From the NCBI RefSeq assembly GCF_019977235.1, contig NZ_AP024646.1, forward strand, positions 930,001 to 994,000: a DNA stretch of 64,000 bases, in the 5' to 3' direction. Origin of the DNA: Arthrobacter sp. StoSoilB5. GTDB taxonomy: Bacteria; Actinomycetota; Actinomycetes; Actinomycetales; Micrococcaceae. The notes beneath the pieces were generated by a model. The model was not told where the DNA came from. It ran no database searches and worked only from the letters and a program-made list of their open reading frames with translations. The position numbers and the translations under genes were made by a program. This document shows positions 46,510 to 55,557 of the stretch, in pieces. Position 1 is the stretch's first letter, and each line of letters opens with the position of its first letter.

Positions 46510-47663
46510 GGCCCTTGGATCGAGACACGGTGGTTCAGGACGCGATAGTCAAGGTCCCGCGGGTTCCGCGGTTCCGGCGGATCATTGGCTTTTTGGCCAT
46601 AGTGATGGCGGCAATGGCCGGTTCCTTTCTTGCCGGAAGCTACGTAAGGTCGCCCCAGTCGGCAGCCCTCGACTCCATTAACACCCCCATCCCAGTGACC
46701 GCCACAGTGGAGCGTAGAAGTTTGGCAAGCACACTCATCGTCCCGGGGAACTTGACCTCGGGAACGTCGGTTGGGCTCGCAGCATCAGTACCCCCAGGCA
46801 CTGAACGCGCCGTCATCACGCGCGTGCTGGTTGCCGTTGGCGACAGCGTAAAGCCTGGAACGATCATTGCGACTGTGTCGGGGCGTCCTCTCATTGTCAT
46901 ATCGACTTCCGTGCCGCTGTATCGGGACCTGAAAGATGGTGACAACGGTCAAGACGCCTTGGCCTTGCAGAATTGGCTTGTGTCCATAGGGTATCGGCCC
47001 AGCAAAACCGGAGTATTTGATCAGTCCACCCAGGAAGCCGTGGCAGCCTTGTACCGTGACGTTGGTGAGTCAGCACCAAGGTCTGCCGACAAGAAGGTCA
47101 TGGTCCGGTGGAGGGAGTTTGTTCAAATTCCTGGTGATGAGGGGTCGGTGACGAGCATCCCCGCCTCAGGAACAGTGCTGACGGACGAACTCTTGGTAGC
47201 TACGGTGCAAACCGCCCCGGACGTCGTTGTGGGACGGGCGTCCATTACGCAGGCGGAAGCTCTCACGGTTGGCCAGACCGTCCTGCTTGAAGCCGGAGGG
47301 TACAACGCCAAGGGCATCATTGAGAACATCGGGGTTTTTGACCAAGGCAATCCGGAAAAGGGGACGCTCCCCGGAATGGACATAATCGCCTCTGTTCCGG
47401 ACGACCCCAACAAACCAAAGCCCGGTCAGCCTGTCTCGATAAACGTGAAGGAGGCTCCACAAGAGACATTGGCTGTTCCCCTGACCGCCATCAAACAGGA
47501 TGATGCCGGTACATACGTGACTGTCCCACGTCCCAAATCGGACACCGGTGAAGGCACATCGGCAGGACGAGTTAATGTGACGGTGACGGGGCAGCGCGAT
47601 GGCTGGGCTGCTTTGGCCGAGACATCGGAGCTGGAGCCTGGAACGTTCGTCGACGTATCGTGA
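46506..47663 (+). CDS. HlyD/MacA-like membrane adaptor with inserted peptidoglycan-binding domain
   Basis: The 385-residue protein has one N-terminal membrane segment (about 27-45) and an adaptor part with paired barrel-sandwich halves (PVTATVERRSLASTLIVPGNL, ITRVLVAVGDSVKPGTIIATVSGRP). An inserted PG_binding_1 domain (DLKDGDNGQDALALQNWLVSIGY, about 141-175) follows. The C-terminal beta part (PKPGQPVSINVKE) is typical of periplasmic adaptor proteins. It starts with TTG overlapping the lipoprotein stop. The adaptor should link the MacB-like transporter to the cell wall, since Gram-positives lack an outer-membrane channel. Confidence 0.82.
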   Translation: MRPLDRDTVVQDAIVKVPRVPRFRRIIGFLAIVMAAMAGSFLAGSYVRSPQSAALDSINTPIPVTATVERRSLASTLIVPGNLTSGTSVGLAASVPPGTERAVITRVLVAVGDSVKPGTIIATVSGRPLIVISTSVPLYRDLKDGDNGQDALALQNWLVSIGYRPSKTGVFDQSTQEAVAALYRDVGESAPRSADKKVMVRWREFVQIPGDEGSVTSIPASGTVLTDELLVATVQTAPDVVVGRASITQAEALTVGQTVLLEAGGYNAKGIIENIGVFDQGNPEKGTLPGMDIIASVPDDPNKPKPGQPVSINVKEAPQETLAVPLTAIKQDDAGTYVTVPRPKSDTGEGTSAGRVNVTVTGQRDGWAALAETSELEPGTFVDVS

Positions 47664-49642
47664 ACATGGCAAAGCCCCGAGGGATTCCCCTGCTCCGGTT
47701 GGAAGGTATCGGGCGCTCCTATGGAGGAGCGGATGTGCCCACCGCTGCCCTCCAAGACGTCAATCTTGAGATTTGTGAGGGTGATTTTGTTGCGATCATC
47801 GGCCCCTCAGGATCAGGCAAGTCAACGCTCCTGAACATTCTTGGACTGTTGGACCGTGCATCAGAGGGCACATACTTCATCAACGGTGCCGATGTGTCAC
47901 GGATGGCAGAGAAGCAACGCGACTTGTTGCGATCCCGGATGTTTGGGTTTGTCTTCCAAGCCTCACATGTGATGTTGGATGAATCATCAGCACGGAATGC
48001 GGCGCTCGGCCTCCGTGTCCAAGGTGTCCGGCACGTTGAGCGGGAGTTGCAGGTGACCCAGGCCCTGGGTCGGGTTGGGTTGCTGCACAGGACGGACGTG
48101 CCCGGCAAGAACCTCTCTGGAGGGGAGAGGCAACGTCTTGCCTTAGCGCGGGCCCTCGCGACCAAGCCCAGGATCCTGTTTGCAGACGAGCCGACGGGAA
48201 ACCTGGACAGTGTCAATACCCAGAGTGTCATCGCAGATCTCAGAGCCTTGAATCAGACCGGCGTGACCGTCGTCGTCATAACGCATGATCCGATCGTCGC
48301 CGCCGCTGCAAACCGCCAGGTCGTTATCAACGACGGACGGTTGGAACAGCCCGATGCACGGAGTTCCCAGGGCCCGGCTCGTCATGAGCCAAGGGGTGGG
48401 CGCCCGGATTCAGCTGAAATTCTCTCCGGCGCCCATTTTGGGCGACGGGTCAATCTATTGGCGGATGACGTCTATGATGCATTGGCGTCCCTTACCTCCA
48501 GGACAGGTAAGGCACTGCTGCTCATTCTGGCGTTCATGCTGGGATCGGGTGGACTGGTTGCCTCGGTAGGGCTTAGCCAAAGCGCCTCCGCGCAGGTTTC
48601 CGAGCGCTTGGCCGAAGCCGCGTTGGATGAACTGCAGGCATCGAGGAGTCCCTCGGGGGCCCAACCCGGGAACCCTGACCTCGCAGGTTTGCGAGCTCAG
48701 CAGAAGAAAATAGCGGCTCTTCACGGAGTCGTCGCGGTTGGTTTGCGCGTTGAGATGGCGACTTCCGAATTTCGACCCACACGCTTTCGGCCAACCATGG
48801 GGATCCAGGAGGACGACTTCGCAGGATCACTCTTGGCCGCGGATTCCACGTTTCTGGAACTTAGCCAAGCCGTAGTTGAGCCAGCCTCTGCGCTATCTCT
48901 TTTGGACGAGTCCTTTGGAAAACCAGTGGCAATAGTGGGGCATGAGACTGCCACGCGTTTGGGGATTCCTTCTGCGGGTCCAGGCCAGAAGATTTGGATC
49001 GGTGGGCAGCCAGTTCCAGTCGTGGGCATACTCCACCAAACCGGAAGGAACCCGGTTCTTGCGGACAGCATCATCCTGGGGATGGGGGCCTACCCATCCG
49101 CTGCTTCCGACAATCCTGTGTTTGTGGTCCGCACCCTCCCTGGATTTCCAGCGCCACTGGCGGATGTGATCCCCTTAGCCCTCGACGCAGCCCACCCCGA
49201 GCACTTCACAGTCAATACGGTGGCCGATCTGCGTTCGCTCCGAAGAGGAGTCAACAATGATTTGGGCGTATTGATAAGTGTCATCTCCTGGGTGTTGCTG
49301 GCTCTTGCCTGCCTGAGCGCAGCTACGTCCATGTATTTGACCGTGCAAACACGGAGACCGGAGATCGCTCTCCGTAGAGCCCTCGGTACGAGCCGCATGA
49401 GCATCGGCCGGATGTTTATCCTTGAGGGCTTGCTTGTGGGATTGGGCGGCGGCTTGGCTGGGGGAGCGGTGGGGGTGCTGGCCGTTGTGGCGTTTTGCCT
49501 GAGCCAGGAGTGGACTCCGGTGCTGGGGCCTGAATCAGTGTGGACCGGAGTCATTGCCGGGGCAGCTACTGGTGTTCTTTCTGCGTTGTATCCCGCTATT
49601 GCGGCGTCCAGAGCGGATCCGGCCCAGGCTATTCGCGCCTAG
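47660..49642 (+). CDS. MacB-like ABC transporter, ATPase fused to permease
   Basis: The 660-residue protein has an N-terminal ATPase with Walker A GPSGSGKSTLLNILG (about 45-59), signature LSGGERQRLALARAL, Walker B ILFADEPTGNLDS and the switch VVVITHDP. The permease follows, with one TM segment near residue 280, a long extracellular MacB-PCD-like region and three C-terminal TM segments of FtsX type. Start GTG overlaps the adaptor stop (GTGA); an ATG at 47666 is the alternative. Such MacAB-type mechanotransducers move peptides, lipoproteins or antibiotics across the envelope. The substrate may be the I36-like protein or a cell-wall-acting compound. Confidence 0.9.
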   Translation: MNMAKPRGIPLLRLEGIGRSYGGADVPTAALQDVNLEICEGDFVAIIGPSGSGKSTLLNILGLLDRASEGTYFINGADVSRMAEKQRDLLRSRMFGFVFQASHVMLDESSARNAALGLRVQGVRHVERELQVTQALGRVGLLHRTDVPGKNLSGGERQRLALARALATKPRILFADEPTGNLDSVNTQSVIADLRALNQTGVTVVVITHDPIVAAAANRQVVINDGRLEQPDARSSQGPARHEPRGGRPDSAEILSGAHFGRRVNLLADDVYDALASLTSRTGKALLLILAFMLGSGGLVASVGLSQSASAQVSERLAEAALDELQASRSPSGAQPGNPDLAGLRAQQKKIAALHGVVAVGLRVEMATSEFRPTRFRPTMGIQEDDFAGSLLAADSTFLELSQAVVEPASALSLLDESFGKPVAIVGHETATRLGIPSAGPGQKIWIGGQPVPVVGILHQTGRNPVLADSIILGMGAYPSAASDNPVFVVRTLPGFPAPLADVIPLALDAAHPEHFTVNTVADLRSLRRGVNNDLGVLISVISWVLLALACLSAATSMYLTVQTRRPEIALRRALGTSRMSIGRMFILEGLLVGLGGGLAGGAVGVLAVVAFCLSQEWTPVLGPESVWTGVIAGAATGVLSALYPAIAASRADPAQAIRA

Positions 49643-49753
49643 TTCCAATTGCCAACCGCTGGCGAGTCGGGCTATTTTTCCCGGCCCGATAGACTTGGGG
49701 CTGCATGTCCGCATGCGCACCCAGCTTTTGAACACTGCACCAAACCCCTGAGA

Positions 49754-50842
49754 TTGGACACGGCCACCTTGCGAGAATTTACCGCCCGCTTTGCCACCGC
49801 CGAGGAAATCGATAACTGGGACAAGCACGTCACAGCCAACCCCAATGGCGGCAACATGCTGCAGTCGGACGCCTATGCGGCAGTCAAGGATGGCAACGGC
49901 TGGTTGGTTCGCCGCCTGGTTCTGGAGACCTCCGAATATTCCAGCTACAACTTGCTTCTTGAGAAGAAGTTCCCCATCCTGGGCCGGCTGTGGTACCTGA
50001 TCAAGGGTCCGGACGCCGCCTCTGTGGATGACATCAACCCCATGCTGACCGCAATCGCTGCGCTGGCACGTGAACAGAAGATGAACGTCTTCACCATCAA
50101 GATTGAGCCCGACGTCGTGGAGTCGCCTGAGGTAGCGGCTCAACTCAAAGCAGCGGGTTTGGTCAAGGCGCCAAATATCCAGTCCAACGACTCAACAGCG
50201 CTGCTGGATATCTCGGCCCCTGCCAATGAGGTGCTGCGGAGCATTTCATCGCGTGCACGCAATGCTGTCCGCAGGGCAGAACGTGAAGGATGCGAAGTTA
50301 TCCCAGCTGAGCCCGGCGAGAAGACCTACCGCAAGCTCTACGCACTGATGCAGGACACCGTGAACGCCAAGGGCGCGATGCCGCTGCGGAGCTATGACTA
50401 CTACTCCCGTTTCTGGCACGAGTTCTGCAGCCGTGGGCAGGGACACTTCTTCTTTGTCTACGAGGACGGCGCACCCAGCGTCGGCGCTTTCGTCATCAAC
50501 TATGGCTCCAAGGCCACATACAAGGATGGCGGCTCCACGCAGAACCGTAAGCAATACGGTGACTCGCATTTGGTCCAGTGGGCGGCCATCCAGCGGATGC
50601 AGGAGTTGGGCTGTGTTGAGTACGATTTCTGTGGAACGCCACCTGCCGCCCGGATCAAGGACAAGACCCACCCGTTGTTCGGCATGGGCTTGTTCAAGAC
50701 GAGTTTCACCAAGACCGTTACGGACTTCGTGGGCTGCTACGACCTTGTCCTGGGGTCCATCCGCCACAAGCTCTGGCTCAAGGGTGCGGAGCGTATCTTC
50801 CGCCGGTTGGAGACTATGCGCACCGGCGGACAGTTCTACTGA
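49754..50842 (+). CDS. FemX/FemAB-type peptidoglycan interpeptide-bridge transferase (first copy)
   Basis: The about 362-residue protein belongs to the FemABX family, which adds amino acids from aminoacyl-tRNA to the Lys side chain of lipid-linked peptidoglycan precursor. The twin GNAT-like fold is visible with NAVRRAEREGCEV, and the C-terminal half has SVGAFVINYGSKATYKDGGSTQ and YDFCGTPP. The coiled-coil arm found in FemA is missing or very short here. The TTG at 49754 is an uncertain start chosen for family length; no clear ribosome-binding site is present. It is followed by a second FemX-type gene. Confidence 0.85.
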   Translation: MDTATLREFTARFATAEEIDNWDKHVTANPNGGNMLQSDAYAAVKDGNGWLVRRLVLETSEYSSYNLLLEKKFPILGRLWYLIKGPDAASVDDINPMLTAIAALAREQKMNVFTIKIEPDVVESPEVAAQLKAAGLVKAPNIQSNDSTALLDISAPANEVLRSISSRARNAVRRAEREGCEVIPAEPGEKTYRKLYALMQDTVNAKGAMPLRSYDYYSRFWHEFCSRGQGHFFFVYEDGAPSVGAFVINYGSKATYKDGGSTQNRKQYGDSHLVQWAAIQRMQELGCVEYDFCGTPPAARIKDKTHPLFGMGLFKTSFTKTVTDFVGCYDLVLGSIRHKLWLKGAERIFRRLETMRTGGQFY

Positions 50843-50920
50843 GAATCCGCACCACCCCAAACTTCAAGGCCCGCCCCGGCCACCAACGGGTGCAAATCTA
50901 TCTAGGTGAGGTAATTTCTT

Positions 50921-52261
50921 TTGACTCCGATTGAGGCTGGAACCGACATGGAATTCGTGATTCTCAGTGACGCTGATTTCGAGACATTCGCCAAGGGACA
51001 CCCGCACGGCAGCTTCATCCAGTCCATGGAGCTGACGCGATTCCAGCGTGCCCGTGGGCAGGAAGTGGAGCTCTTTGGCGTGACCCGCGGTGGCACCCTG
51101 ATCGCCGCCGGAAAGCTCGTTTACACCGCAAACCGCTTTGGCTACAAGGCCTGCGACTGCGCAAAGGGACCCCTGATGGACTACAGGGATCCCGCCGTGG
51201 TGCAGTTCGTCGTCGAGCAGTTGAAGAAGCGCGCGGCCTCGAAGAAGGCTGCTGAGCTGCGCATCTCACCCAACGTCAAGTACATCGCCCGGGACGAGGA
51301 CGGGGCGGAGCACCCGGAGGTGGAGGACAACCGTCCACTGCTGAAGGAACTGGCGGGACTTGGCTTCAAACACCAGGGCTTTGACATGAATTTCGCGAAC
51401 ATTAACTGGATGTTCGTCAAGAAGCTGGACGGGATCGCTGATTCCGAAGAGCTCATCATGGGCATGAACTACCGCACGCGCAAGGCCATCCGGAAAGCCG
51501 AAAAGAATGGCGTTTACCTGGAACAGGCCACGCTGGAAACCTTGGACGATTTCTACAACGCGCTGAGCACCGCTGGTGATGAAAAGGGATTTACGTACCG
51601 CGAGCGTGAGTACTACGAGCAACTACTCCGCAACACCTCGGATGAGTTCACCAAGCTCATGATGGCCAAGATCAACATCCCCGAATACAGGGCCTCGATC
51701 ACGGAGCGCCTGGATGCCGAATCCAAGACGCTCGCGGACCTCAAGCGAGAGGTGGAGGAAACCGGGAGCAAGAAGAAGGCCAACCGCGTCAAGGTTGTCC
51801 AGGATCTCGTGGATAGTTACGAGCGGAGCCTCAAGGACATCGAACGCTTCCCCGACTCCGTGGGCGTGGCTACCGTAGCGGCGATCCACTTCGCTTGCTC
51901 CGGCGATGAAGTCGTATGCGTCATCGGCGGCACCGTCCAGGATTACATCTACTTCAACGGTGCTACGTCCCTGTATTGGGGCATGATGTTGCACGCGCTG
52001 AACAACGGCTACTCGCGCTACAACTTCTACGGCACGTTTGGTATCCAGGGCCAGGACGAGACCGGCCACGGCGGCTACGAATTCAAGAAGGGCTTTGGCG
52101 GCGAGGTAGTCCAACTGGTGGGAGACTTCGTGGCGCCGGTGAATCCGGTAATCTTCACCGCTTACCAGGCGGTCAGGAAGCTTGCAGGTGCCGCCAAGAC
52201 GGTACTGGCAAAATTGCCGGAGCGCGGAAACCTGCTGAGGAAATTCCGGGGGAAGAACTAA
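50921..52261 (+). CDS. FemX/FemAB-type peptidoglycan interpeptide-bridge transferase (second copy, with coiled-coil arm)
   Basis: The 446-residue protein is the longer FemA-like paralogue. It has the N-terminal GSFIQSMELTRFQ acyl-acceptor region and FDMNFANINWMFVKKL, MNYRTRKAIRKAEKNGV and a charged helical arm (about 255-305, ERLDAESKTLADLKREVEE onward) that resembles the tRNA-contacting coiled coil of FemA. YNFYGTFGIQ marks the C-terminal fold. Its TTG start is supported by AGGTGAGG 9 bp upstream. The pair probably builds successive residues of the wall cross-bridge. Confidence 0.88.
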   Translation: MTPIEAGTDMEFVILSDADFETFAKGHPHGSFIQSMELTRFQRARGQEVELFGVTRGGTLIAAGKLVYTANRFGYKACDCAKGPLMDYRDPAVVQFVVEQLKKRAASKKAAELRISPNVKYIARDEDGAEHPEVEDNRPLLKELAGLGFKHQGFDMNFANINWMFVKKLDGIADSEELIMGMNYRTRKAIRKAEKNGVYLEQATLETLDDFYNALSTAGDEKGFTYREREYYEQLLRNTSDEFTKLMMAKINIPEYRASITERLDAESKTLADLKREVEETGSKKKANRVKVVQDLVDSYERSLKDIERFPDSVGVATVAAIHFACSGDEVVCVIGGTVQDYIYFNGATSLYWGMMLHALNNGYSRYNFYGTFGIQGQDETGHGGYEFKKGFGGEVVQLVGDFVAPVNPVIFTAYQAVRKLAGAAKTVLAKLPERGNLLRKFRGKN

Positions 52262-52289
52262 TCAAAGAAAGCCAAGGGAGGAACACTGC

Positions 52290-53777
52290 GTGACTGATCG
52301 CCCTGAGGGCTCCGGCGGCAGGCCTCACACTGACGGCTTGCCCAAGACCCAGCCGATGCGGCCATCGCAAATCCGGCAGAACGCCAATGCCAAGCGCATG
52401 CTGATGCGCTTGGTGCAAGGCGATAGCCCGCCCACCGCCCCCATGAACATCGTGGACCGGCTCGCGGGTAGTCCCTACGCCAACCCGACCATCCAAGTTC
52501 TCGGCGTAGACGCCTCAGCGCGTAAGACCATCGACTTCGCCTTGCATCTGGCCGAAGTCATGTTCCGCTACGGCGCAGGGGCCCTTGAAGTTGAGACAAG
52601 CATGATTGCCGTGACCGCGGCCCTTGGCTTGAAGAACGTTGAAGTGGACATCACCAACCAGTCGGTGGCCATCAATTATGCGCCGAAGGACCAGACACCG
52701 ATCACGCTGTTACGGGTGGTCCGCTCGTGGACGAATAACTACGCGGGCCTCGCCCAAGTGCATCAACTGGTTACGGACATTGTGGCCGGGGGAGTGGGCC
52801 GCGACGAAGCAGTTCGTCGATTGAATGACATCGTCCGCAGCGCCAAGCCGTTCCCTCGGTGGATGGTCACTGTGGCGTTCGCTGTGTTCGCCGCGGTGTT
52901 CGTGGGCGTCCTGGGCGGTGGTCCTGGCGCGTCAGCCCTGGCCTTTGGCTCCAACTTGCTGATCAGTTTGGTTGCACGGCAACTGAGCCGGTGGCGCACT
53001 CCGGACTTCTTCATCACCATGGCGTGCTCGTTCCTGGTCACGTTCATCGCCCTGATGCTGCGTTGGGCCGGTGCTGACATTGCTCCGTCCATTGTGGTTG
53101 CGGGCGGAATCCTCTTGTTGCTTCCGACGGGCAGGCTTGTGTCTTCCGTGCAGGACGCGATTAACGGCTTCCCCGTAACGGCTGCCGGACGGTTCCTCTC
53201 CACGCTGCTCACCTTCGGCGCGATCGTCGCTGGCATCGCCGTTGCCGTCGTGGTCGGGACCCTCATGGGCAGCGAAGTCCTGGACGTCACCAAAACATTC
53301 CCGGATGCGTATCCTTTGTGGGGCCAAACCATTCTGATTGCCATCGCGGTAGTTGCTATCGGCGTCACCGAACAGACCCAGATGCGACTGTTACTCCCGA
53401 CGGCGGCAGTCGGCCTGGTTGGCTTCTTCGTCTTGTGGGGGGCTACTACCGCCGGCTTTGGGGACCGCTTATCGCCGGCAGTTTCGGCGGTGGCAATCGG
53501 CCTCCTCGCTCGGGTAGTGGCGCTGAAGCTTGGTGCTCCCCAACTGGTGGTTGCCGTTCCGGCCGCGCTCATCCTGCTACCGGGCCTGACCATATTCCGT
53601 TCAATGTATGTATTGACCATCGAGGAAGCGGACATTCTCCAGGGTGCCGGGGGCATGCTCAACGCAGGCGCGATTGTCCTGGGAGTGGCAGCAGGAATCG
53701 TGCTCGGCGACAACCTCGCGAGGCCACTGACCAAGGGACTGTCCAGTAACGAGCGACGCCGGGTGAGGCGCCGCTAG
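52290..53777 (+). CDS. Threonine/serine exporter (ThrE family)
   Basis: The 495-residue protein has the two-part ThrE layout: a soluble N-terminal domain (about 30-190; DFALHLAEVMFRYGAGALEVETSM, where a hydrolase-like active site lies) and about ten membrane segments after it. Characterised homologues in Corynebacterium export threonine and serine by proton antiport. A GTG start follows GGGAGGA at the usual distance. It lies 28 bp after the second FemX gene and may share its transcript, since bridge residues are often Ser or Thr. The 3' end carries a tandem duplication. Confidence 0.88.
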   Translation: MTDRPEGSGGRPHTDGLPKTQPMRPSQIRQNANAKRMLMRLVQGDSPPTAPMNIVDRLAGSPYANPTIQVLGVDASARKTIDFALHLAEVMFRYGAGALEVETSMIAVTAALGLKNVEVDITNQSVAINYAPKDQTPITLLRVVRSWTNNYAGLAQVHQLVTDIVAGGVGRDEAVRRLNDIVRSAKPFPRWMVTVAFAVFAAVFVGVLGGGPGASALAFGSNLLISLVARQLSRWRTPDFFITMACSFLVTFIALMLRWAGADIAPSIVVAGGILLLLPTGRLVSSVQDAINGFPVTAAGRFLSTLLTFGAIVAGIAVAVVVGTLMGSEVLDVTKTFPDAYPLWGQTILIAIAVVAIGVTEQTQMRLLLPTAAVGLVGFFVLWGATTAGFGDRLSPAVSAVAIGLLARVVALKLGAPQLVVAVPAALILLPGLTIFRSMYVLTIEEADILQGAGGMLNAGAIVLGVAAGIVLGDNLARPLTKGLSSNERRRVRRR

Positions 53778-53801
53778 ATCTGCCCGCCGCTAGATCTGCC
53801 C
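53770..53801 (+). repeat. 16-bp tandem duplication holding two convergent stop codons
   Basis: GCCGCTAGATCTGCCC occurs twice back to back (53770-53785 and 53786-53801). The first copy contains the TAG of thrE at 53775-53777. The second copy contains the stop of the convergent siderophore-interacting protein gene at 53790-53792 (TAG on the minus strand). CTAG inside the unit is palindromic, so each unit offers a stop on both strands. Confidence 0.92.
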
Positions 53802-54629
53802 TACGGGGAGCTTCTTCTCGGCCTGGAAAACTTCCTCAACCCGGCCCTGTGCCCAGTACCCGGACAGTGAAACCTGCGAACGCTCCAGGCCCCGCTGGCC
53901 GAAGAAGATCTCCCGCAGGCCCTTCATGTAGCCCCGTTCGCCATGCGCAAAGACGTCTACGCGGCCGGGGAGCCACTGCAGTTCGCGAAGTGCCTCAAGC
54001 AGCAGCTCGCTTGATCCGGCTGGTACTCCGTTGCGCTGCAGCCAATGGAGTTCCACGCCGGCAGGAGCAGAAATAGGCAGGATGTCCTCCGCGCTGTCCA
54101 CCTCGAGGAACGCATGTCCACGGGCATCCGTGGCGAGCGACTCTACGCAGGCTGCGATGGCTGGAATCGCGGCGTCGTCGCCGGCGAACAGGTGCCAATC
54201 GGCGTCGGGCGCGGGGTTGTAGGCACCGCCGGGGCCGGTAAAAATCAGCGGGTCGCCGGGTTCCGCCGCAGCTGCCCAGGGCCCGGCCAGGCCTTCGTCG
54301 CCATGGACGACGAAGTCGATCGCCAGCTCCTGCGTTTCAAGGTTCACCCAGCGGATGGTGTACGTCCGTGTGTGGGGCCATTGCCCGCGAGGCATGGTTT
54401 CGCGGATGGCCCACAGGTCCAGGGGAAGTTGGTAGTCAACACCCTGCTGGGGGAACACGATTTTGACGTACCGGTCCACATAGTCGTTGTTCGCGTAGTC
54501 GCTGAACCCTGGGCCACCGGCGACGATCCGCACCATGTGGGGTGAGAGCCATTCTTTGCGCAGGACAGTCAGGTTGACCTGCGGGCGCGTGTTCCGGGTA
54601 GCGGACGAAGTAACGGGTAGGGCAGCCAT
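53790..54629 (-). CDS. Siderophore-interacting protein (FAD-binding ferric-chelate reductase)
   Basis: The 279-residue protein has the SIP layout: an N-terminal FAD-binding barrel (PHMVRIVAGG, GQWPHTRTYTIRWVN as the FAD motif, DFVVHGDEGLAGPWAAAAEPGD) and a C-terminal NAD(P)H-binding domain (LFAGDDAAIPAIAACVESL). Such enzymes reduce ferric iron in cytoplasmic siderophore complexes to release it. A DtxR/IdeR-like box abuts the start codon, so expression should rise when iron is low. It is convergent with thrE, with 12 bp between the stops. Confidence 0.9.
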   Translation of the reverse strand: MAALPVTSSATRNTRPQVNLTVLRKEWLSPHMVRIVAGGPGFSDYANNDYVDRYVKIVFPQQGVDYQLPLDLWAIRETMPRGQWPHTRTYTIRWVNLETQELAIDFVVHGDEGLAGPWAAAAEPGDPLIFTGPGGAYNPAPDADWHLFAGDDAAIPAIAACVESLATDARGHAFLEVDSAEDILPISAPAGVELHWLQRNGVPAGSSELLLEALRELQWLPGRVDVFAHGERGYMKGLREIFFGQRGLERSQVSLSGYWAQGRVEEVFQAEKKLPVGQI

Positions 54630-54648
54630 GTAGGCAAGCCTAAGCTAA
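54630..54648 (-). promoter_or_regulatory. DtxR/IdeR iron box
   Basis: The minus-strand sequence TTAGCTTAGGCTTGCCTAC matches the IdeR consensus TTAGGTTAGGCTAACCTAA at 15 of 19 positions. It ends 1 bp before the start codon of the siderophore-interacting protein gene, which suggests a very short or absent leader. Confidence 0.8.
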
Positions 54649-54681
54649 TTCGTCGGGTGCCACCTCGGTATGAGTCGAAGG

Positions 54682-55449
54682 TTACAAGATGGGTAGTTCC
54701 CAATTGACGGGCTCTGCGCCCTGTGCCGACAACAGTTGGTTGGTTCGGCTGAACGGCTTGGAACCAAAGAAACCACGGGATGCCGAAAGGGGACTAGGGT
54801 GCACCGAAGTGATTGCCGGTGTGCCATCCAGCAGCGGCGTGACCGCTTCGGCGTCCTTCCCCCACAGAATCGCTACCAGGGGGCTCCGGCGTCCTGCACC
54901 GTCGGTGCGATGGGCTACCGCCCTGACGGCCGCCGTCGTGATTGCCTCCCAGCCTTTGCCCCTGTGTGATCCGGCGCTTCCTGCCGCGACGCTCAGGACG
55001 CGGTTCAGCAGCAGGACGCCTTGATCCGTCCATGCTGTGAGGTCGCCATGGATACGTGGGGGGAGCCCGAGGTCGTCCTGGAGTTCACGATAGATATTCG
55101 CCAGGCTCCGGGGGATGGGCCGCGTGTGCCGTGAAACGGCAAAGGAAAGCCCGACGGCGTGTCCCGGCGTTGGGTAGGGATCCTGGCCGAGGATCAGTAC
55201 TTTGACGTCAGCCAGTGGTCGTCGGAAAGCCCGGAGGAGGTCCGTAGCTGCAGGAAGGACTTGGATGCCTTGGTCAGACTGAGCTGCAACAAATGCCAGG
55301 GCTTCACGGAGTTGTCCTTCCACGGGCCGTAACGCGTCCGCCCAATCCTCGGCCATCAACTCTTCCAAGGGCAGGTCAACAAGCTCGTCGAAGCCCGGAT
55401 CGGCCACGCCGGCAGGTTCCAGGTCAAACAGTGCATCTTCGCCAGTCAC
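54682..55449 (-). CDS. ung: Uracil-DNA glycosylase, family 1
   Basis: The 255-residue repair enzyme removes uracil from DNA. The catalytic water-activating motif [16 protein letters not shown] and the DNA-intercalating [13 protein letters not shown] are both intact, with LLLNRVLSV in the middle. The GTG start at 55449 follows a weak ribosome-binding site. An acidic N-terminal extension of about 20 residues precedes the core. It appears to be a single-gene unit between SIP and DUF3263. Confidence 0.95.
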   Translation of the reverse strand: MTGEDALFDLEPAGVADPGFDELVDLPLEELMAEDWADALRPVEGQLREALAFVAAQSDQGIQVLPAATDLLRAFRRPLADVKVLILGQDPYPTPGHAVGLSFAVSRHTRPIPRSLANIYRELQDDLGLPPRIHGDLTAWTDQGVLLLNRVLSVAAGSAGSHRGKGWEAITTAAVRAVAHRTDGAGRRSPLVAILWGKDAEAVTPLLDGTPAITSVHPSPLSASRGFFGSKPFSRTNQLLSAQGAEPVNWELPIL

Positions 55450-55557
55450 CTAGTTATTGTCTCCTCCATGGCATCGGCGGTGCGAATGACAGCGTTGTTA
55501 TTCGCCCGTAACATGGGGGTAGGACATTTTCCCCCAACCAGCGTCAAGGAGTGTGCC

